A stretch of DNA of 64,000 bases, taken from the NCBI GenBank assembly GCA_036381615.1, contig DASVCL010000069.1, forward strand, positions 16,248 to 80,247. Reading direction: 5' to 3'. The translations under genes were made by a program, and so were the position numbers. Below are positions 56,138 to 64,000 of the stretch, piece by piece (the stretch's first letter is position 1; each line of letters begins with the position of its first letter). The stretch comes from CALANV01 sp036381615 (lineage in GTDB: Bacteria; Pseudomonadota; Alphaproteobacteria; CACIAM-22H2). The notes under the pieces were generated by a model. It made no database searches, was not told where the DNA came from, and saw only the letters and a list, made by a program, of their open reading frames with translations.

Positions 56138-56395
56138 ATGGCGGACGGCAGCGCCGGCGATGTCGGCGGAATCGCGGTTGCGAAGCTCAAGTCCTTCGTC
56201 GAGCGGATCGAGCGGCTTGAGGCCGAGAAGGCGGAGCTGGCGGCCGACATCCGCGAGGTCTATGCCGAAGCCAAGGGCAACGGCTTCGACACCAAAATCA
56301 TGCGGCAGGTGATCAAGCTGCGGAAGCTCGAGCCCAATGATCGGAACGAGCAGGACGAGCTGCTCGATCTCTACCGCAAGGCTCTCGACATATAG
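56138..56395 (+). CDS. gapR: GapR nucleoid-associated protein (DUF2312)
   Basis: The 85-residue helical protein carries the GapR core: LKSFVERIERLEAEKAELAADIREVYAEAKGNGFDTKIMRQVIKLRKLEPND, a coiled coil followed by a short helical module. In Caulobacter, GapR binds overtwisted AT-rich DNA in front of the replisome and is near-essential. ATG 56138 follows GGGGGA. A DnaA box lies about 90 bases upstream. Confidence 0.92.
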   Translation: MADGSAGDVGGIAVAKLKSFVERIERLEAEKAELAADIREVYAEAKGNGFDTKIMRQVIKLRKLEPNDRNEQDELLDLYRKALDI

Positions 56396-56428
56396 GCGGC
56401 GTCGGCCCGGATAGGGCCGGCCGAATCT

Positions 56429-58012
56429 CTAGCTGCCGCGCACGGCAAGCAGGCGCAGCGGTGCGTCCTCGAGAAGGTCGGGGCAGATCCGCGGGGCCAG
56501 TTGCGGCGAGACCGCCAGATAGTGCGGGCTCGCCGGGCGCACGTTCTGGAAAACGTACAGCCCGCACACCGGCCAGTCGGCAAAGCGGCCGCCCGAACGG
56601 CGGATCAGACGCGCGGCGTCGTCGGACGTGGCGAAGATGAATTCCACGTCGCGGGCAAGGCAGTCCTCGAGCCGCGCGGACTCGGAGCGCCACGCCGCCC
56701 GCCTGCCGTTGATCAGCCCGCTGACGTCGCACACCTGCGCCTTGGTGAAATACATCAGATGGCCGACGTCCCATCCGATTCCCGTCGTGCCCTTGAGGCG
56801 CGCGAGATTGAGCGCGCGCATGTCGAGGAAGGCCTCGGTGCGATGGCGCACGATGTCGTGGAACATGACGAGCTCGAACGCCAGCACGGCAACCGCACCG
56901 GCGAGTGTGGCTCCCTTCCAGTGCCGCCAGCCGTTCCGGATCCGCGTCGTCCATGCGGTCGGCACCACCGGCGTTCTCGTTCCCAGCGCCACCGACGCGT
57001 GCGCGAGATTGGCGGCGGTCATGAAAATGATGACCGGCAGAAGATGACGTATTCCCTGGAGATACTGGCCCCGCACGGCGACGACCGCCCACAGAAGCAC
57101 GAGGCCCAGGTTCGGCAGGATGAGCGCCAACCGGAAACGACGGCCGGGACCCCATCGCCATGCCGCGGCGAGTGCCGTGAGCCATAGCACGAAGAGACCG
57201 GCGCCGAAGCTGAGGCCGCCGGCGAACGAGGCGAGAATGGCCACCAGCGAGTCGGCAGGGGCCGCTTCGCCGCTGGCCTTGGCGATGGCCGTGTCGGGGA
57301 TCACCGCGCCGAACATGCGCCAGATCCAGAACAACGCCGCCATTGCGCCGAGCCCGAGCGCGCCGATCGGCATTACGGCATCGCGGCGTGCGTGCGATGC
57401 CGGCTTCGTGCGCAAGTCCGTCGTGATGGCAATGGCGCCGCACGCGAGCACCACCAGTGCCGCCAGCTCGACGCGCGTCATCACCGAGACGGCGCCGAGG
57501 ACGAAGAGCGCGATCGTCGTCGCCGGCGACGCCCGCAGGCGGCCGGCCGCACGCCCGGCGATCCATCCGAGGAGCAGGACGAGACACGCGACGAGGCTCG
57601 TCTCCATGCCGTCGGAGAGCCAGCGCACCCCCATCGGCGTCATCGCCACCACGGCGAGAAGGGCCCAGCCGATTCGCACCGCATTGCGCGTGGCGCAGGC
57701 AAGTCCGACGGCGCTGCCGATGAAGATGAAATAGAAGACGACGGAGATTACCTTCGTCGTCAAATCGCTGTGCAGGATCTGGTAAAGCCCGGCCGTGATC
57801 AGCACGAAGAGCGGGCTCGACGTGCCAAAGCTCGCCTGCTGTCCGTCGGTGGTGAAGAAGCCGTGGTTGATGAGTAGCTCGGCGAAGCGCAGATGGATCA
57901 GCGCGTCATCGAGGACGTGATAGCGCGAAAACCAGAGGATGGCGCCCAGGTAGACGCTCGCGAGGACGACGGCCAGGGACCGGATATTTCGTTGCGCGAA
58001 ACCGTCGGGCAT
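56429..58012 (-). CDS. GT-C-like membrane glycosyltransferase-type protein
   Basis: The 527-residue protein has about ten membrane segments and a soluble C-terminal part of about 150 residues. The first external loop has DDALIHLRFAELLINHG, then GTSSPLFVL, resembling the catalytic Asp-Asp loop of GT-C enzymes such as AftB and related arabinofuranosyl- or mannosyl-transferases. Such enzymes use polyprenyl-phosphate sugars. No other polysaccharide genes are near, so the target glycan is unknown. It converges with gapR, 34 bases apart. Confidence 0.62.
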   Translation of the reverse strand: MPDGFAQRNIRSLAVVLASVYLGAILWFSRYHVLDDALIHLRFAELLINHGFFTTDGQQASFGTSSPLFVLITAGLYQILHSDLTTKVISVVFYFIFIGSAVGLACATRNAVRIGWALLAVVAMTPMGVRWLSDGMETSLVACLVLLLGWIAGRAAGRLRASPATTIALFVLGAVSVMTRVELAALVVLACGAIAITTDLRTKPASHARRDAVMPIGALGLGAMAALFWIWRMFGAVIPDTAIAKASGEAAPADSLVAILASFAGGLSFGAGLFVLWLTALAAAWRWGPGRRFRLALILPNLGLVLLWAVVAVRGQYLQGIRHLLPVIIFMTAANLAHASVALGTRTPVVPTAWTTRIRNGWRHWKGATLAGAVAVLAFELVMFHDIVRHRTEAFLDMRALNLARLKGTTGIGWDVGHLMYFTKAQVCDVSGLINGRRAAWRSESARLEDCLARDVEFIFATSDDAARLIRRSGGRFADWPVCGLYVFQNVRPASPHYLAVSPQLAPRICPDLLEDAPLRLLAVRGS

Positions 58013-58361
58013 CGTCCGGCAGCTTCCATCCCCCCGCGTTCGCGGTCTGCCAAGAATGTTTCCGTGCCACTCTCGCGCCGTCGGTGCCGCGAATCGCCGC
58101 GGCTCGGCACCAGTGGTTCATCGTTTATGATAGGTTGCAATCCGCAAATCAACACGCATCCCGGTTGCGGCGCAGCATTGCGCGCTTGCGGAACCGTGAC
58201 GGTTCGCGAAGCGTAGAGTTTGGTGCCGATCATCGACGCGGCGCATCAGGGGCGGATGCACGCGATGCCGGCCGGTCACGGAGCTGCGCTATAGTCGATG
58301 CACCGGACCCGGACGTGGGCGATCCGGTGCGAGGCACCTCGGAGGCGGAAAGGATGACGGC
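58013..58361. other. Intergenic region, no feature found
   Basis: A 349-base gap between the divergent GT-C-like and metallo-hydrolase genes. No convincing gene, hairpin with T-run or promoter pair was seen. GGAGGCGG at 58340-58347 provides the ribosome site of the downstream gene. Confidence 0.5.
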
Positions 58362-59102
58362 ATGCGTTTGACGTTTCTCGGCAGCGGCGATGCGTTCGGA
58401 ACGGGCGGTCGCTTCAACACGTGCTTCCATGTCGCGGCCGCGAGCGCGCGGTTCCTGATCGATTGCGGGGCCTCGTCCCTTGTGGCAATGCGCCGGTTCG
58501 GCGTCGATCCGAAGGAGATCGACATGATCTTCATCACCCATCTGCATGGCGATCATTTCGGCGGCCTGCCCTTCGTGATCCTCGATGCACAGTTCGTCTG
58601 CCGCCGCACCGCGCCGCTTGTCGTCGTCGGCCCACCCGGACTCAGGCAGCGCCTTCACGACGCCATGGAAGTGCTGTATCCGGGTACGGCGAGTGCCCAG
58701 CGCGGGTTTTCGGTCGAGACGATCGAGATCACGCCGGGTCGCGCGCATCAGGTCGGCGCCGTCAGCGTCACGCCGTTCATCGCTGCGCACGAGAGCGGGG
58801 CCCCGTCCTTCGCCCTGCGTCTTGCCTGCGACGGCAAGGTCGTCGTCTATTCCGGCGACACGGGATGGACCGACACGCTGAAGGAGGCATCCGCCGGTGC
58901 GGATCTTCTCATCATCGAATGCTCGTCCTTCGACAAGGCGATCCCCGGCCACATCGACTACGACACGTTGCGCGCCCGCCGCCACGAACTCGGCGCGAAG
59001 CGCGTGATCGTCACCCACATGGGGCCGGAGATGCTGGCCCAGGCTGAGTCCGGCCGCATCGAGATGGAGACCGCGCACGACGGCAAGCAGGTCGAAATCT
59101 AA
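58362..59102 (+). CDS. RNase Z-like metallo-beta-lactamase fold hydrolase
   Basis: The 246-residue protein has the MBL metal motif THLHGDHFGGLPF near residues 59-71, a YSGDTGW motif for the metal-bridging Asp and a late HMGPEML. The start FLGSGDAFGTGGR is typical of the RNase Z/phosphodiesterase branch. RNA or cyclic nucleotide substrates are possible; the flexible arm that marks tRNase Z is absent, which favours a small-molecule esterase. Confidence 0.85.
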   Translation: MRLTFLGSGDAFGTGGRFNTCFHVAAASARFLIDCGASSLVAMRRFGVDPKEIDMIFITHLHGDHFGGLPFVILDAQFVCRRTAPLVVVGPPGLRQRLHDAMEVLYPGTASAQRGFSVETIEITPGRAHQVGAVSVTPFIAAHESGAPSFALRLACDGKVVVYSGDTGWTDTLKEASAGADLLIIECSSFDKAIPGHIDYDTLRARRHELGAKRVIVTHMGPEMLAQAESGRIEMETAHDGKQVEI

Positions 59103-59208
59103 GGCTCGATCCTGACCGGATTACATGCCTGCCGGCCCTTCTTCGGTTGAGAGCGAAAGGCGCCGGCATCCTAATGTCGCCGTGTTGCCGCCGATGAAGA
59201 ACCGGCCC

Positions 59209-59237
59209 TTGCGTGGGCTCGGTCGGATGGCTAACAA
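59209..59237 (+). promoter_or_regulatory. Candidate promoter of the TPP riboswitch transcript
   Basis: TTGCGT (59209-59214) and TAACAA (59232-59237) are 17 bases apart and would start transcription at about 59244, right at the first base of the riboswitch. The boxes match modestly. Confidence 0.4.
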
Positions 59238-59244
59238 TTTCGCT

Positions 59245-59331
59245 ATCGGCTGGGGTGCTGGCCCGTCATGGGCCGGCTGAGATCATACCCACTGAACCTG
59301 ACTGGATAATGCCAGCGAAGGGAGTCCGACC
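59245..59331 (+). ncRNA. TPP riboswitch (THI element)
   Basis: All conserved thiamine-pyrophosphate aptamer elements are present in order: GGGGTGC, GGCTGAGATCATACCC (the J/P loop), GAACCTGACTGGATAATGCCAGCGAAGGGA. TCGGCT at the 5' end can pair with AGTCCGA at 59323-59329 to form P1. The 3' GAAGGGAG is also the best Shine-Dalgarno for thiO, so ligand binding would hide it and reduce translation. Confidence 0.95.
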
Positions 59332-60501
59332 ATTGCGAACCCTCTGACATCCGTTCATCCGTTGCCGCGGGTCGCCGTCATCGGCGGCGGCATCATCGGC
59401 CTGTCGATCGCCTGGCGGCTTGCGTCCGCGGGCTGTCATGTCGACGTCTATGAACGCGGCGAACCGGGCCGCGGCGCCACCTGGGCGGCGGCGGGCATGC
59501 TTGCGGCTGGCGCGGAGGCGGAGCCGGGCGAAGAGGCGCTGTTCGCCCTCAACCGCCTGAGCCAACAGCGCTGGCCCGCGTTTGCCCGCGCGCTGGCGGA
59601 GGCGAGCGGCATCGATGTCGGCTATCGCGACGAAGGCACGCTGCGCATCGCCTTGAACCGGGACGACGCGGCCAAACTCCGCACGACGTGCGAGTTCCAG
59701 CAACGGTTGGGCGTCGAGCTCGAATGGCTCGACGGTCCGGCCGCGCGACCGCTCGAACCGCATCTGGCCCCGGGCGTGGTCGCCGCCGTGCTGAGCCGTC
59801 ATGACCATCAGGTCGACAACCGGTGCGTTGCACCGGCACTCGTGGCGGCCGTGACGGCGGCGGGCGGCCGTATTCACGCCAGGACCGCCGTCGAAGAGAT
59901 CGCAATCGCCCACGGCCGCGTCGTCGGCGTCGCGGTCGGCGGTGCCGTCGTCGCCGCCGACGTCGTCGTGCTGGCGGCCGGTGCCTGGTCGCGCGAGATC
60001 GCGGGCATTCCCCCGGCGTTGCGGCCGCCGGTACGGCCGGTCAAGGGCCAGATGATCGCGCTCCGGATGGACCCTGCCGCACCGCTGGTCCGGCACGTCG
60101 TCTGGGCGCCGCGCGCCTATCTGGTGCCGCGCCGCGACGGAAGGTTGCTGGTCGGCGCCACGGTCGAAGAGCGCGGCTTCGACCCGGCGCTGACGGCCGG
60201 CGCGATGCTGGCGCTGCTCGAGGGTGCCTGGCGCGCCATGCCCGCGCTCGAGGAGCTGCCGATCGACGAGACGTGGTGCGGCTTCCGTCCCGGCTCGCGC
60301 GACGACGCGCCCATTCTTGGGCCGTGCGAGATCGACGGCCTCGTCTTCGCGACCGGGCACCATCGCAACGGCATCCTGCTCGCCCCGGCGACGGCGGACG
60401 TGATCAGTCGCCTGGTGCTCACCGGCGAGATGGACCCGGCGGCGCGGCCGTTCGGCCTCGACCGCTTCACGAAACCTCCGGTGCGAAGGGAAACCGCATG
60501 A
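59332..60501 (+). CDS. thiO: Glycine oxidase ThiO
   Basis: The FAD enzyme makes the iminoglycine used for the thiazole ring. The N-terminus has the FAD motif VIGGGIIGLSIAWRLA, then the RGATWAAAGMLA arrangement, and the C-terminal ATGHHRNGILLAP. The start is uncertain. ATT 59332 lies seven bases after GAAGGGAG and gives 389 residues; TTG 59362 gives 379 but has no ribosome site. The stop overlaps thiS as ATGA. It is under the TPP riboswitch. Confidence 0.9.
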   Translation: MANPLTSVHPLPRVAVIGGGIIGLSIAWRLASAGCHVDVYERGEPGRGATWAAAGMLAAGAEAEPGEEALFALNRLSQQRWPAFARALAEASGIDVGYRDEGTLRIALNRDDAAKLRTTCEFQQRLGVELEWLDGPAARPLEPHLAPGVVAAVLSRHDHQVDNRCVAPALVAAVTAAGGRIHARTAVEEIAIAHGRVVGVAVGGAVVAADVVVLAAGAWSREIAGIPPALRPPVRPVKGQMIALRMDPAAPLVRHVVWAPRAYLVPRRDGRLLVGATVEERGFDPALTAGAMLALLEGAWRAMPALEELPIDETWCGFRPGSRDDAPILGPCEIDGLVFATGHHRNGILLAPATADVISRLVLTGEMDPAARPFGLDRFTKPPVRRETA

Positions 60502-60704
60502 GTGAAATCCTGATCAACGGCGAACCGGCCGAGCTGCAGGGCGAACACCTCGCGGCGCTGCTGCGTCACCGCGGCATCGATCCGTCGACCCGCGGCATTG
60601 CGGTTGCGGTCAACGGCGCCGTCGTGCCGCGCGCCCGCTGGGCCGAAACCGCGATCGGCGCCGGCGACCGTATCGACATCGTTCGCGCCTTCGCCGGCGG
60701 CTGA
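60498..60704 (+). CDS. thiS: Thiamine sulfur carrier ThiS
   Basis: The 68-residue ubiquitin-like carrier ends in the exact Gly-Gly needed for thiocarboxylation (FAGG). The start is an ATGA overlap with thiO. It delivers sulfur to ThiG. In contrast to the MoaD in this window, there are no residues past Gly-Gly. Confidence 0.94.
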   Translation: MSEILINGEPAELQGEHLAALLRHRGIDPSTRGIAVAVNGAVVPRARWAETAIGAGDRIDIVRAFAGG

Positions 60705-60725
60705 ACGTCATCGCCAATCGCAGGG

Positions 60726-61505
60726 ATGGGGAAGATGGACGAGGTACTGGTCATCGCCGGCAGGACGTTCCGCTCGCGTCTCATGATCGGCTCCGCGCTC
60801 TATCCCAACCAGCAGGTGATGCTGGACGCGATCGAGGCAAGCGGGGCCGAGATCGTGACCGTGTCGATCCGTCGCATCAATCTCGCGGCCGGCGCGGGCG
60901 ACATGCTCGATCTTCTCGGGGATCGCTACTGGCTGCTGCCCAACACCGCGGGCTGCGCGACGGCGCGGGATGCCGTACTGACGGCGCAGCTTGCGCGCGA
61001 GGCGATCGGCACGAACTGGATCAAGCTCGAGGTGATCGGCGACCGCGAGACGCTTCATCCCGATCCGGAACAGCTCCTGGCGGCGGCGGCAGAGCTGGTG
61101 CGCGACGGGTTCGTCGTGCTGCCTTACTGCAGCGACGATCCGGTCCTGTGCCGCCGGCTCGAGGACCTCGGCTGTGCCGCCGTGATGCCGCTCGGAGCCC
61201 CGATCGGCTCCGGGATGGGCATCTGCAATCCGTACAATATCGAGATGATCTGCGCCCGCGCCGGCGTTCCGGTCGTCCTCGATGCCGGCATCGGCACGGC
61301 ATCCGATGCCGCGCGTGCCATGGAGCTCGGGTGCGATGCCGTGCTGCTCAACAGCGCCGTCGCCCGCGCCGACGATCCGGTCCGCATGGCCCGTGCCATG
61401 CGCGCGGCCGTCGAGGCCGGTTTTCATGCGCGGCGCGCCGGCCGGATTCCGAAGCTCGCCTACGCGCAGCCGTCCAGCCCGCAACTCGGACTCGTGGGCG
61501 CCTGA
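60726..61505 (+). CDS. thiG: Thiazole synthase ThiG
   Basis: The 259-residue enzyme joins deoxyxylulose phosphate, iminoglycine and ThiS sulfur to make the thiazole. The TIM-barrel strands are clear: NWIKLEVIGD carries the Schiff-base lysine, then MPLGAPIGSGMGICNP, VVLDAGIGTASDAA and DAVLLNSAVA. ATG 60735 is an alternative start nine bases on. thiC, thiD and thiE are not in the window. Confidence 0.96.
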   Translation: MGKMDEVLVIAGRTFRSRLMIGSALYPNQQVMLDAIEASGAEIVTVSIRRINLAAGAGDMLDLLGDRYWLLPNTAGCATARDAVLTAQLAREAIGTNWIKLEVIGDRETLHPDPEQLLAAAAELVRDGFVVLPYCSDDPVLCRRLEDLGCAAVMPLGAPIGSGMGICNPYNIEMICARAGVPVVLDAGIGTASDAARAMELGCDAVLLNSAVARADDPVRMARAMRAAVEAGFHARRAGRIPKLAYAQPSSPQLGLVGA

Positions 61506-61619
61506 CGCCGCGCCGTCCGGCACGCGCGCCGATATCCCGTTTCTCGCGATCTGCGCGGAACCATCCCGGTGCGGGATGATTCAGACCGATGGGCAGGCCA
61601 CGTACGGGAACGACGACCG

Positions 61620-62000
61620 ATGGACGAAACGATCCTGATCGTCGAAGACGATCGCGACGCGCGAATGGAGATCGACTCGGTGCTGGTGCAGTCCGGCTAT
61701 TACGTCGCCGGTGTGGCCAGCGACGACGCGGCTGCGATCGCGCTGGGCAACGTCGTGCGTCCGAATGTCGTCGTGATCGACGTTCACCAGGGCGCCGACC
61801 GCGCGCGTCTGGATCTCGCGGCCGAACTCAAGGCAACGTTCGCGGCACCGGTCATCGTCGTCGCGGATACGAGCGACCACGCGCGAGGGGTCGAGGTCTC
61901 TGCGCTGCATCCCGCCGCCGTGATCGTGAAGCCGATCCGCGCGCCCGACGTTCTCGTCGCAATCCGGCGCGCGATCGGCGTGGCTGCACAGGCTTCCTGA
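61620..62000 (+). CDS. Single-domain response regulator receiver protein
   Basis: This 126-residue receiver domain stands alone: acidic D10-D11, phosphoacceptor D54 in VIDVHQG, T84 and K104 are all present, so it can probably be phosphorylated. There is no output domain. Its partner kinase is not in the window. It starts 114 bases after thiG and is not likely part of the thi transcript. Confidence 0.88.
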   Translation: MDETILIVEDDRDARMEIDSVLVQSGYYVAGVASDDAAAIALGNVVRPNVVVIDVHQGADRARLDLAAELKATFAAPVIVVADTSDHARGVEVSALHPAAVIVKPIRAPDVLVAIRRAIGVAAQAS

Positions 62001-62054
62001 CCGGCTTGACCGTGGCTCACGCGCGCCGGCCGATCGACAGCCGGCGGCGCATCA

Positions 62055-64000
62055 TCATTCCGCCGCCTGCGCGAAGGGGGCGGGCGTGGGCGCGCGATAG
62101 GCGGCAAGAAGCTCCGCCTCGCGGGCCTTCGCCTTCTTCAGGTGCTCTTCCTTCACGTGCCCGAAGCCGCGGATGTGCTCGGGGATCTGCGCAAGCTGAA
62201 CCGCGAGCGCGTGGTTCTCGGGCGTCAGCGTTTGCGCGATCTCGTCCATCAGCGCGAAGTAGTCGGCGATGAGCTGCCGCTCCATGCGCCGCTCCGGCGT
62301 GCGACCGAAGATGTCGAACGGCGTGCCGCGCAGGAACCTGAGCTTGGCGAGGACGCGGAACGCCGTCATCATCCACGGCCCGAAACGACGCTTCTTGAGA
62401 TGCCCGGTCTCCGGGTCGCGCGGCGCGATCAGCGGCGGGGCGAGGTTGAACTCGAGCCGGTCGTACGAGGCGAACTGCCGGTTGAGCGCGGCCATGAAGC
62501 TGCCGTCCGTGTAGAGCCGCGCCACCTCGTACTCGTCCTTGTAGGACATCAGCTTGAAGGCATAGCGTGCTACCGCCTCGGCAAGCCCATTGCGACCCGG
62601 CGCGCGGACCCGCTCGACCTCCGCCATCCGGCGTACCAGGTCCGCGTAGCGTTGCGCATAGGCGGCGTTCTGATAGGCGGTCAGGAACTCGACGCGGCGG
62701 GCGACGACCTCGTCGAGGGACTGCGAGAGCCTGCGTGCCGGCACGCTCGTCGCCGGCTTGGCGGCGCGCTCGACGGCGGCGAGATCGACGGCCGCGAGCC
62801 GCCCCCAGGTGAAGGCGCGCTTGTTCGCGTCGACGGCAACGGCGTTGAGTTCGATCGCCCGCTCGATCGCCTCGCGCGAGACCGGGATCATGCCTTTCTG
62901 CCAGGCATAGCCCAGCATAAACAGGTTGGTCGCGATCGAGTCGCCCATGAGCGCGGTCGCCAGCGTCGTTCCGTCGAGGAACGCGGTCGCATCGAACCCG
63001 ACCGCCTCGGCGATGGTCGCGCGCATCTCCGTCGCCGGGAAATGCAGGTCCGGGTTGCGGGTGAACGTGCCGGTGGTGATCTCGTGCGTGTTGATGACGG
63101 CGCGCGTCAAGCCGGCGCGGACGCGGCTGATCGCGTCGGGTCCGGCCGCGACGACCATGTCGCAGCCGAGCAGGACATTCGCCTCGCCGGCGGCGATGCG
63201 CACCGCGTGGATATCCTCGGGCCGGTCGGCGATGCGGATATGCGAGAGCACGGCGCCGCCCTTCTGCGCCAGTCCCGTCATGTCCAGCACGGTGCAGCCC
63301 TTGCCTTCGAGGTGCGCGGCCATGCCCAGCAGCGCGCCGATGGTGACGACGCCGGTACCGCCCACGCCCGTGACCAGGATGTTGTAGGGCGTCTCTGTGC
63401 CGGGCCGCGTCGGCTCCGGCAGCCCTGCGAACAGGTCGCGCCCGTCATCCGCCGCCTTGGACTTGCGGACCCTGGCGCCGTGCACGGTCACGAAGCTGGG
63501 GCAGAAGCCGTTGAGGCAGGAGAAGTCCTTGTTGCAGCTGGACTGGTCGATGGCGCGCTTGCGGCCGAACTCGGTCTCGACCGGCACCACCGACAGGCAG
63601 TTGGAGGCGAGCGAGCAGTCGCCGCAGCCCTCGCACACCAGCTCGTTGATGAACACGCGGCGGTCGGGATCGGGGAAGGTGCCGCGCTTGCGCCGGCGCC
63701 GCTTCTCCGCCGCACAGGTCTGGTCGTAGATCAGCGCCGTCACCCCCGGCACCTGGCGCAGCTCGCGCTGCACGCGGTCGAGCTCGTCGCGGTGATGGAC
63801 GGTGACCCCGGCGGCGAACTCGGCCGTGGTCGGGTACTTGTCGGGCTCGTCCGAGACCACGGCGATGCGGCCGACCCCCTCGGCGGCGAGCTGGCGGGTG
63901 ATCTGCGGCACCGTCAGCGGCCCGTCCACCGGCTGGCCCCCGGTCATCGCCACCGCGTCGTTGAACAGGATCTTGTAGGTGACGTTCACGCCCGCCGCGA
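62055..64000 (-). CDS. Fused indolepyruvate ferredoxin oxidoreductase, C-terminal part
   Basis: The gene enters from the right edge; about 648 residues of a protein normally near 1150 are seen. A 4Fe-4S region CEGCGDCSLASNC with CNKDFSCLNGFCPSF precedes the gamma-type domain (ILVTGVGGTGVVTIGALLG, LDMTGLAQKGGAVLSHIRI), then the alphaproteobacterial C-terminal extension. It converts arylpyruvates to aryl-acyl-CoA, a step in aromatic amino acid breakdown. It converges with the receiver gene. Confidence 0.92.
   Translation of the reverse strand, partial: AAGVNVTYKILFNDAVAMTGGQPVDGPLTVPQITRQLAAEGVGRIAVVSDEPDKYPTTAEFAAGVTVHHRDELDRVQRELRQVPGVTALIYDQTCAAEKRRRRKRGTFPDPDRRVFINELVCEGCGDCSLASNCLSVVPVETEFGRKRAIDQSSCNKDFSCLNGFCPSFVTVHGARVRKSKAADDGRDLFAGLPEPTRPGTETPYNILVTGVGGTGVVTIGALLGMAAHLEGKGCTVLDMTGLAQKGGAVLSHIRIADRPEDIHAVRIAAGEANVLLGCDMVVAAGPDAISRVRAGLTRAVINTHEITTGTFTRNPDLHFPATEMRATIAEAVGFDATAFLDGTTLATALMGDSIATNLFMLGYAWQKGMIPVSREAIERAIELNAVAVDANKRAFTWGRLAAVDLAAVERAAKPATSVPARRLSQSLDEVVARRVEFLTAYQNAAYAQRYADLVRRMAEVERVRAPGRNGLAEAVARYAFKLMSYKDEYEVARLYTDGSFMAALNRQFASYDRLEFNLAPPLIAPRDPETGHLKKRRFGPWMMTAFRVLAKLRFLRGTPFDIFGRTPERRMERQLIADYFALMDEIAQTLTPENHALAVQLAQIPEHIRGFGHVKEEHLKKAKAREAELLAAYRAPTPAPFAQAAE

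Overview
The window looks like chromosomal core and near-core DNA of a GC-rich alphaproteobacterium, most likely of the Rhodospirillales type. That placement is inferred from gene content and has not been tested by a phylogeny. The supporting content is a GapR (DUF2312) gene, a DUF1244 gene, a phasin, a MarR-OmpR-kinase set resembling PetP/PetR, a fused indolepyruvate ferredoxin oxidoreductase, a complex I assembly methyltransferase and an AhpC/AhpD pair of the mycobacterial type. No rRNA, tRNA, CRISPR array, prophage or intact insertion sequence was seen.

Layout, left half. After a truncated glyoxalase-like gene (to 479) and an NDUFA9-like reductase, a long minus-strand run (11380 back to 4174) carries lgt, a MidA-like methyltransferase, pgeF, a 22-residue membrane mini-ORF, a lipoprotein, prs, rplY, pth and ychF, with several 4-base start/stop overlaps. 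Genes for UbiK, YbjN, ProC, YbaK, a TetR regulator and a phasin follow; the phasin promoter lies among TGC-rich PhaR-like elements and the gene ends in a perfect terminator. Next come a two-component and MarR regulatory set divergent from ilvE, a molybdopterin operon (mobB, moeA, moaD, moaE), pgsA, uvrC, a pterin pair (folB and a FolM-like reductase), an MFS transporter, an internally deleted AapJ-like binding protein, and uvrB divergent from kup.

Layout, right half. An oxidative-stress and iron-storage theme is visible: ahpC-ahpD, then aspC, a PanE-like gene, an ABC exporter, an EF-G paralogue lacking the catalytic histidine, and dps. Both ahpC and dps have a near-identical Irr/PerR-type inverted repeat just downstream of a candidate promoter, which suggests one shared Fur-family regulator. 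A central-carbon block (pyk, glycerate kinase) is followed by a GntR-TRAP transporter-RpiB-ribokinase cluster that reads as a complete uptake-and-catabolism module for an unknown pentose-like substrate. N-formylglutamate amidohydrolase, YbdK-type ligase, DUF445, DUF1244 and gapR genes follow, then a GT-C-like membrane protein, a metallo-hydrolase, a TPP riboswitch controlling thiO-thiS-thiG, a lone receiver protein and the right-truncated oxidoreductase.

No clear undescribed defence or mobile system was found. The observations most worth checking are the shared ahpC/dps operator, the deleted AapJ gene, the possible ATT start of thiO next to the TPP riboswitch, the MoaD with residues beyond its Gly-Gly, the mini-ORF between pgeF and the lipoprotein gene, and the EF-G paralogue.
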